Below, piece after piece: positions 62,244-64,000 of a stretch of DNA of 64,000 bases. The translations under genes were made by a program, and so were the position numbers. This DNA is from Lachnospiraceae bacterium (GTDB lineage Bacteria; Bacillota; Clostridia; Lachnospirales; Lachnospiraceae), in contig CABJAB010000004.1 in assembly GCA_902363445.1 (NCBI GenBank), positions 1 to 64,000 on the forward strand, written 5' to 3'. The number at the start of each line of letters is the position of its first letter. Positions within the stretch are counted from its first letter, which is position 1. A model generated the notes under the pieces. That model was not told the DNA's origin, did no database searches, and saw only the letters and a list, made by a program, of their open reading frames with translations.

Positions 62244-63146
62244 ATGAAAATCGACCGTTTGATCGGCATCATTACAATCTTGCTGCAGCAGGATAAAATA
62301 ACAGCGCCGGAGCTGGCCGAAAGGTTTGAAGTTTCCAGGCGGACCATAAACAGAGATATCGAAGACATCTGTAAGGCGGGAATTCCTCTCATTACCACCC
62401 AGGGATATGGAGGAGGCATCTCCATTGACGACAGATACAAAATAGACAGATCCTTCTTTACAGATGAGGAACTGCAGACAATTTTCGCCGGATTAAAAGG
62501 AATCGACAGCGTATCAAAAACCTCATATTTGAAAACACTCCTTGAAAAGCTCTCAGACAAAGAAAACCGCGTGATATCAGAGGACATCATAATCCTCGAC
62601 CTGGCATCCCACTATCAGAAACCGCTCACAAGGAAAATAGAACTCATAAAATATGCGATCCGGGAACGGCGTCTCCTTTCTTTCCATTACTATTATTCAA
62701 AGGGTGAACAGCTAAAAAGAATCGAGCCCTATCATCTGATCTTCAAATGGTCCTCCTGGTATGTCTTTGGCTACTGTCCGGACAGACAAGGCTACCGTCT
62801 CTTTAAACTGAACCGGCTTTGGGAGCTTCAAGTCATGGAAGAAACCTATTTGGTCAGAACCATACCGGAAACAGAACTGGAGCTTGATGACTATTTCACC
62901 TCTGGTTCCATACATTTAAAAGCCCTGTTCGCCCCCAGTGAAAAGTACCGGCTGATTGAAGAATACGGCATCGGCTGCTTTTCTTCCATCGAAAGCGGCG
63001 AGCTGCTTCTTGAGCGCGATTTTACAAACTATGAAAATATGCGCGAATGGATATTCAGCTTCGGCGACAAGGTACGTATCGTGGAGCCCGACGAGCTGAA
63101 AACCGACCGAAAAAAGCAGGCCGAGCAGATATTGAAAATGGATTAA
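62244..63146 (+). CDS. WYL domain transcriptional regulator (YafY/PafC type)
   Basis: The 300-residue protein has an N-terminal winged helix (LLQQDKITAPELAERFEVSRRTINRDIEDI, residues 12-41) and a WYL domain from about residue 130 with SFHYYYSKGEQLKRIEPYHLIFKWSSWYVFGYC and a C-terminal WCX-like domain. WYL regulators often bind nucleic acid ligands and control DNA damage or phage-defence genes. It lies 48 bp after the nuclease-STAND gene in the same direction and may regulate it; this is inference from position. Confidence 0.85.
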   Translation: MKIDRLIGIITILLQQDKITAPELAERFEVSRRTINRDIEDICKAGIPLITTQGYGGGISIDDRYKIDRSFFTDEELQTIFAGLKGIDSVSKTSYLKTLLEKLSDKENRVISEDIIILDLASHYQKPLTRKIELIKYAIRERRLLSFHYYYSKGEQLKRIEPYHLIFKWSSWYVFGYCPDRQGYRLFKLNRLWELQVMEETYLVRTIPETELELDDYFTSGSIHLKALFAPSEKYRLIEEYGIGCFSSIESGELLLERDFTNYENMREWIFSFGDKVRIVEPDELKTDRKKQAEQILKMD

Positions 63147-63152
63147 ATGACA

Positions 63153-64000
63153 TTAAGCGCCTTTTCCCGGCCGGATATACTTCTGCAAAAGCTGAATCAC
63201 CAGCGTGGTATCGATCGGTTTGATCACATGGCCGTTCATTCCACAGGCGGCACTCTTTTGAATGTCTTCTGAAAAAGCATCCGCCGTCATTGCGATGATC
63301 GGGATGTCGGAATCCGCGCGGCCTGATGCCCGGATTGCCTTTGCCGCCTCATAACCGTCCATTATCGGCATGCGGATATCCATTAAGACCGCATCATAAA
63401 AGCCCGGCTCCGACTGTTCATACTTTTGAAGGCATATCTGTCCATTTTCCGCCCGTTCAATCTCCAAGCCATACTCGGAAAGAAGCGTATCGGCAATCTC
63501 CCAGTTGAGATCATTGTCCTCCGCCAGCAGGATCCGCTTTCCGCCAAGGTCGGGCTTATATAGTTCTTCTCCCTTAATGACATCTGACGAAATCCCCATG
63601 TAGTGATTCAGAGTGTGGAACAGCGTCGATTTAAACAGCGGCTTCGCAATAAAACCGCTGATACCCGCAGCATCCGCTTCTTCTTCAATATCTCCCCATT
63701 CATAAGCGGAAACGAGCAGAATCGGAATCTTTCCTCCAATCCTCCGGCGCAGCTGTCTTGCGGTCTGCAGGCCGTCCAACCCCGGCATCTTCCAGTCCAA
63801 AAGGATGATCTGGAATTCATCCCCGGCTTCTTGACGCGCCTGGACCATCCGCAGAGCACTCTCCCCATCGGAAACCCATTCTGAAACAGCTCCCAGCTCT
63901 TTCAGGGCTGAAACGGTACTCCGGCAGAGCTGCTCGTCATCGTCTGCCACAAGGATATTCCATCTGGGAAGGACCATGTCTTTTTCCCGCGTCTGAACCT
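63153..64000 (-). CDS. C-terminal part of a hybrid histidine kinase with two receiver domains (partial)
   Basis: The frame is open beyond the right edge (upstream codons read VQTREKD), so the ATG at 63977 is probably internal. Two receiver domains are visible. Counting from that ATG, the first has ADDDEQ with phosphoacceptor Asp61 and Lys112 in AKPL. The second has AEDND with phosphoacceptor Asp200 in LMDIRMP and Lys253 in IKPID. Two C-terminal receivers are typical of hybrid kinases. It is convergent with the WYL gene, 6 bp apart. Sensor and kinase domains lie outside the window. Confidence 0.85.
   Translation of the reverse strand, partial: VQTREKDMVLPRWNILVADDDEQLCRSTVSALKELGAVSEWVSDGESALRMVQARQEAGDEFQIILLDWKMPGLDGLQTARQLRRRIGGKIPILLVSAYEWGDIEEEADAAGISGFIAKPLFKSTLFHTLNHYMGISSDVIKGEELYKPDLGGKRILLAEDNDLNWEIADTLLSEYGLEIERAENGQICLQKYEQSEPGFYDAVLMDIRMPIMDGYEAAKAIRASGRADSDIPIIAMTADAFSEDIQKSAACGMNGHVIKPIDTTLVIQLLQKYIRPGKGA

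Noticed and set aside
1..64000. tRNA, rRNA or transposase genes
   Set aside because: No tRNA-like cloverleaf, rRNA sequence or transposase domain was recognised in the gaps or frames. A tRNAscan and Rfam run would settle this.

Overview
The window is about 50% GC chromosome from a spore-forming, acetogenic Clostridium-group Firmicute, most likely a gut-type Lachnospiraceae. The grounds are a complete CO dehydrogenase/acetyl-CoA synthase cluster, sporulation genes (a GerW-type protein and a lone Spo0A DNA-binding domain), a ChW-repeat secreted peptidase, and the gene orders rpmB-yloU-fakA-recG and yceD-rpmF-plsX-acpP-rnc-smc-ftsY. No tRNA, rRNA, CRISPR array or transposase gene was seen.

Region 1 (1-13.8 kb, minus strand) is a Wood-Ljungdahl operon. 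From its promoter near 13.8 kb it reads: His-rich nickel protein, cooT, metF, cooC, acsA (CODH), second cooC-type ATPase, acsB (ACS), acsD, acsC, acsE, acsV and a DUF3786 gene. The start of fhs follows at the window edge. The first two genes and the two ATPases are suited to nickel supply. MetF and AcsE deliver the methyl group, AcsCD carries it on a corrinoid, AcsV reactivates the corrinoid, and AcsA/AcsB make CO and acetyl-CoA. Four strong hairpins divide the transcript into blocks.

Region 2 (13.9-26.2 kb) holds a SEC-C protein, a truncated copy of a structured noncoding repeat, a PHP phosphoesterase, a secreted M6-type metallopeptidase followed by an ABC transporter, and then recG-fakA-yloU diverging from rpmB. 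Region 3 (26-37.7 kb) holds gerW and its DUF2953 partner, then the operon yicC-remA-gmk-rpoZ-rimO-pgsA-cinA, rqcH on the plus strand, and an hflK-hflC pair behind a yybP-ykoY-type manganese riboswitch.

Region 4 (37.7-48.5 kb) is the conserved pta / yceD-rpmF / plsX-acpP-rnc-smc-ftsY-ilvA stretch. A complete 853-bp copy of the repeat, with 59-bp perfect terminal inverted repeats, sits between rpmF and plsX. ackA is not next to pta. Region 5 (48.7-57.2 kb) holds tmcAL and the minus-strand run polA-coaE-walJ-ACT-DUF711-SDR. Region 6 (57.4-64 kb) is more accessory: Spo0A_C domain protein, MerR regulator, trmO, DUF3892, a nuclease-STAND NTPase gene (candidate phage defence) next to a WYL regulator, and the end of a hybrid kinase with two receiver domains.

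The observations most worth a second look are the structured inverted-repeat element and its truncated copy that may supply a promoter to the PHP gene, the lone Spo0A_C protein with an upstream 0A box, the nuclease-STAND/WYL pair, the manganese riboswitch ahead of hflKC, and the nickel-handling head and hairpin layout of the acetyl-CoA synthase operon.
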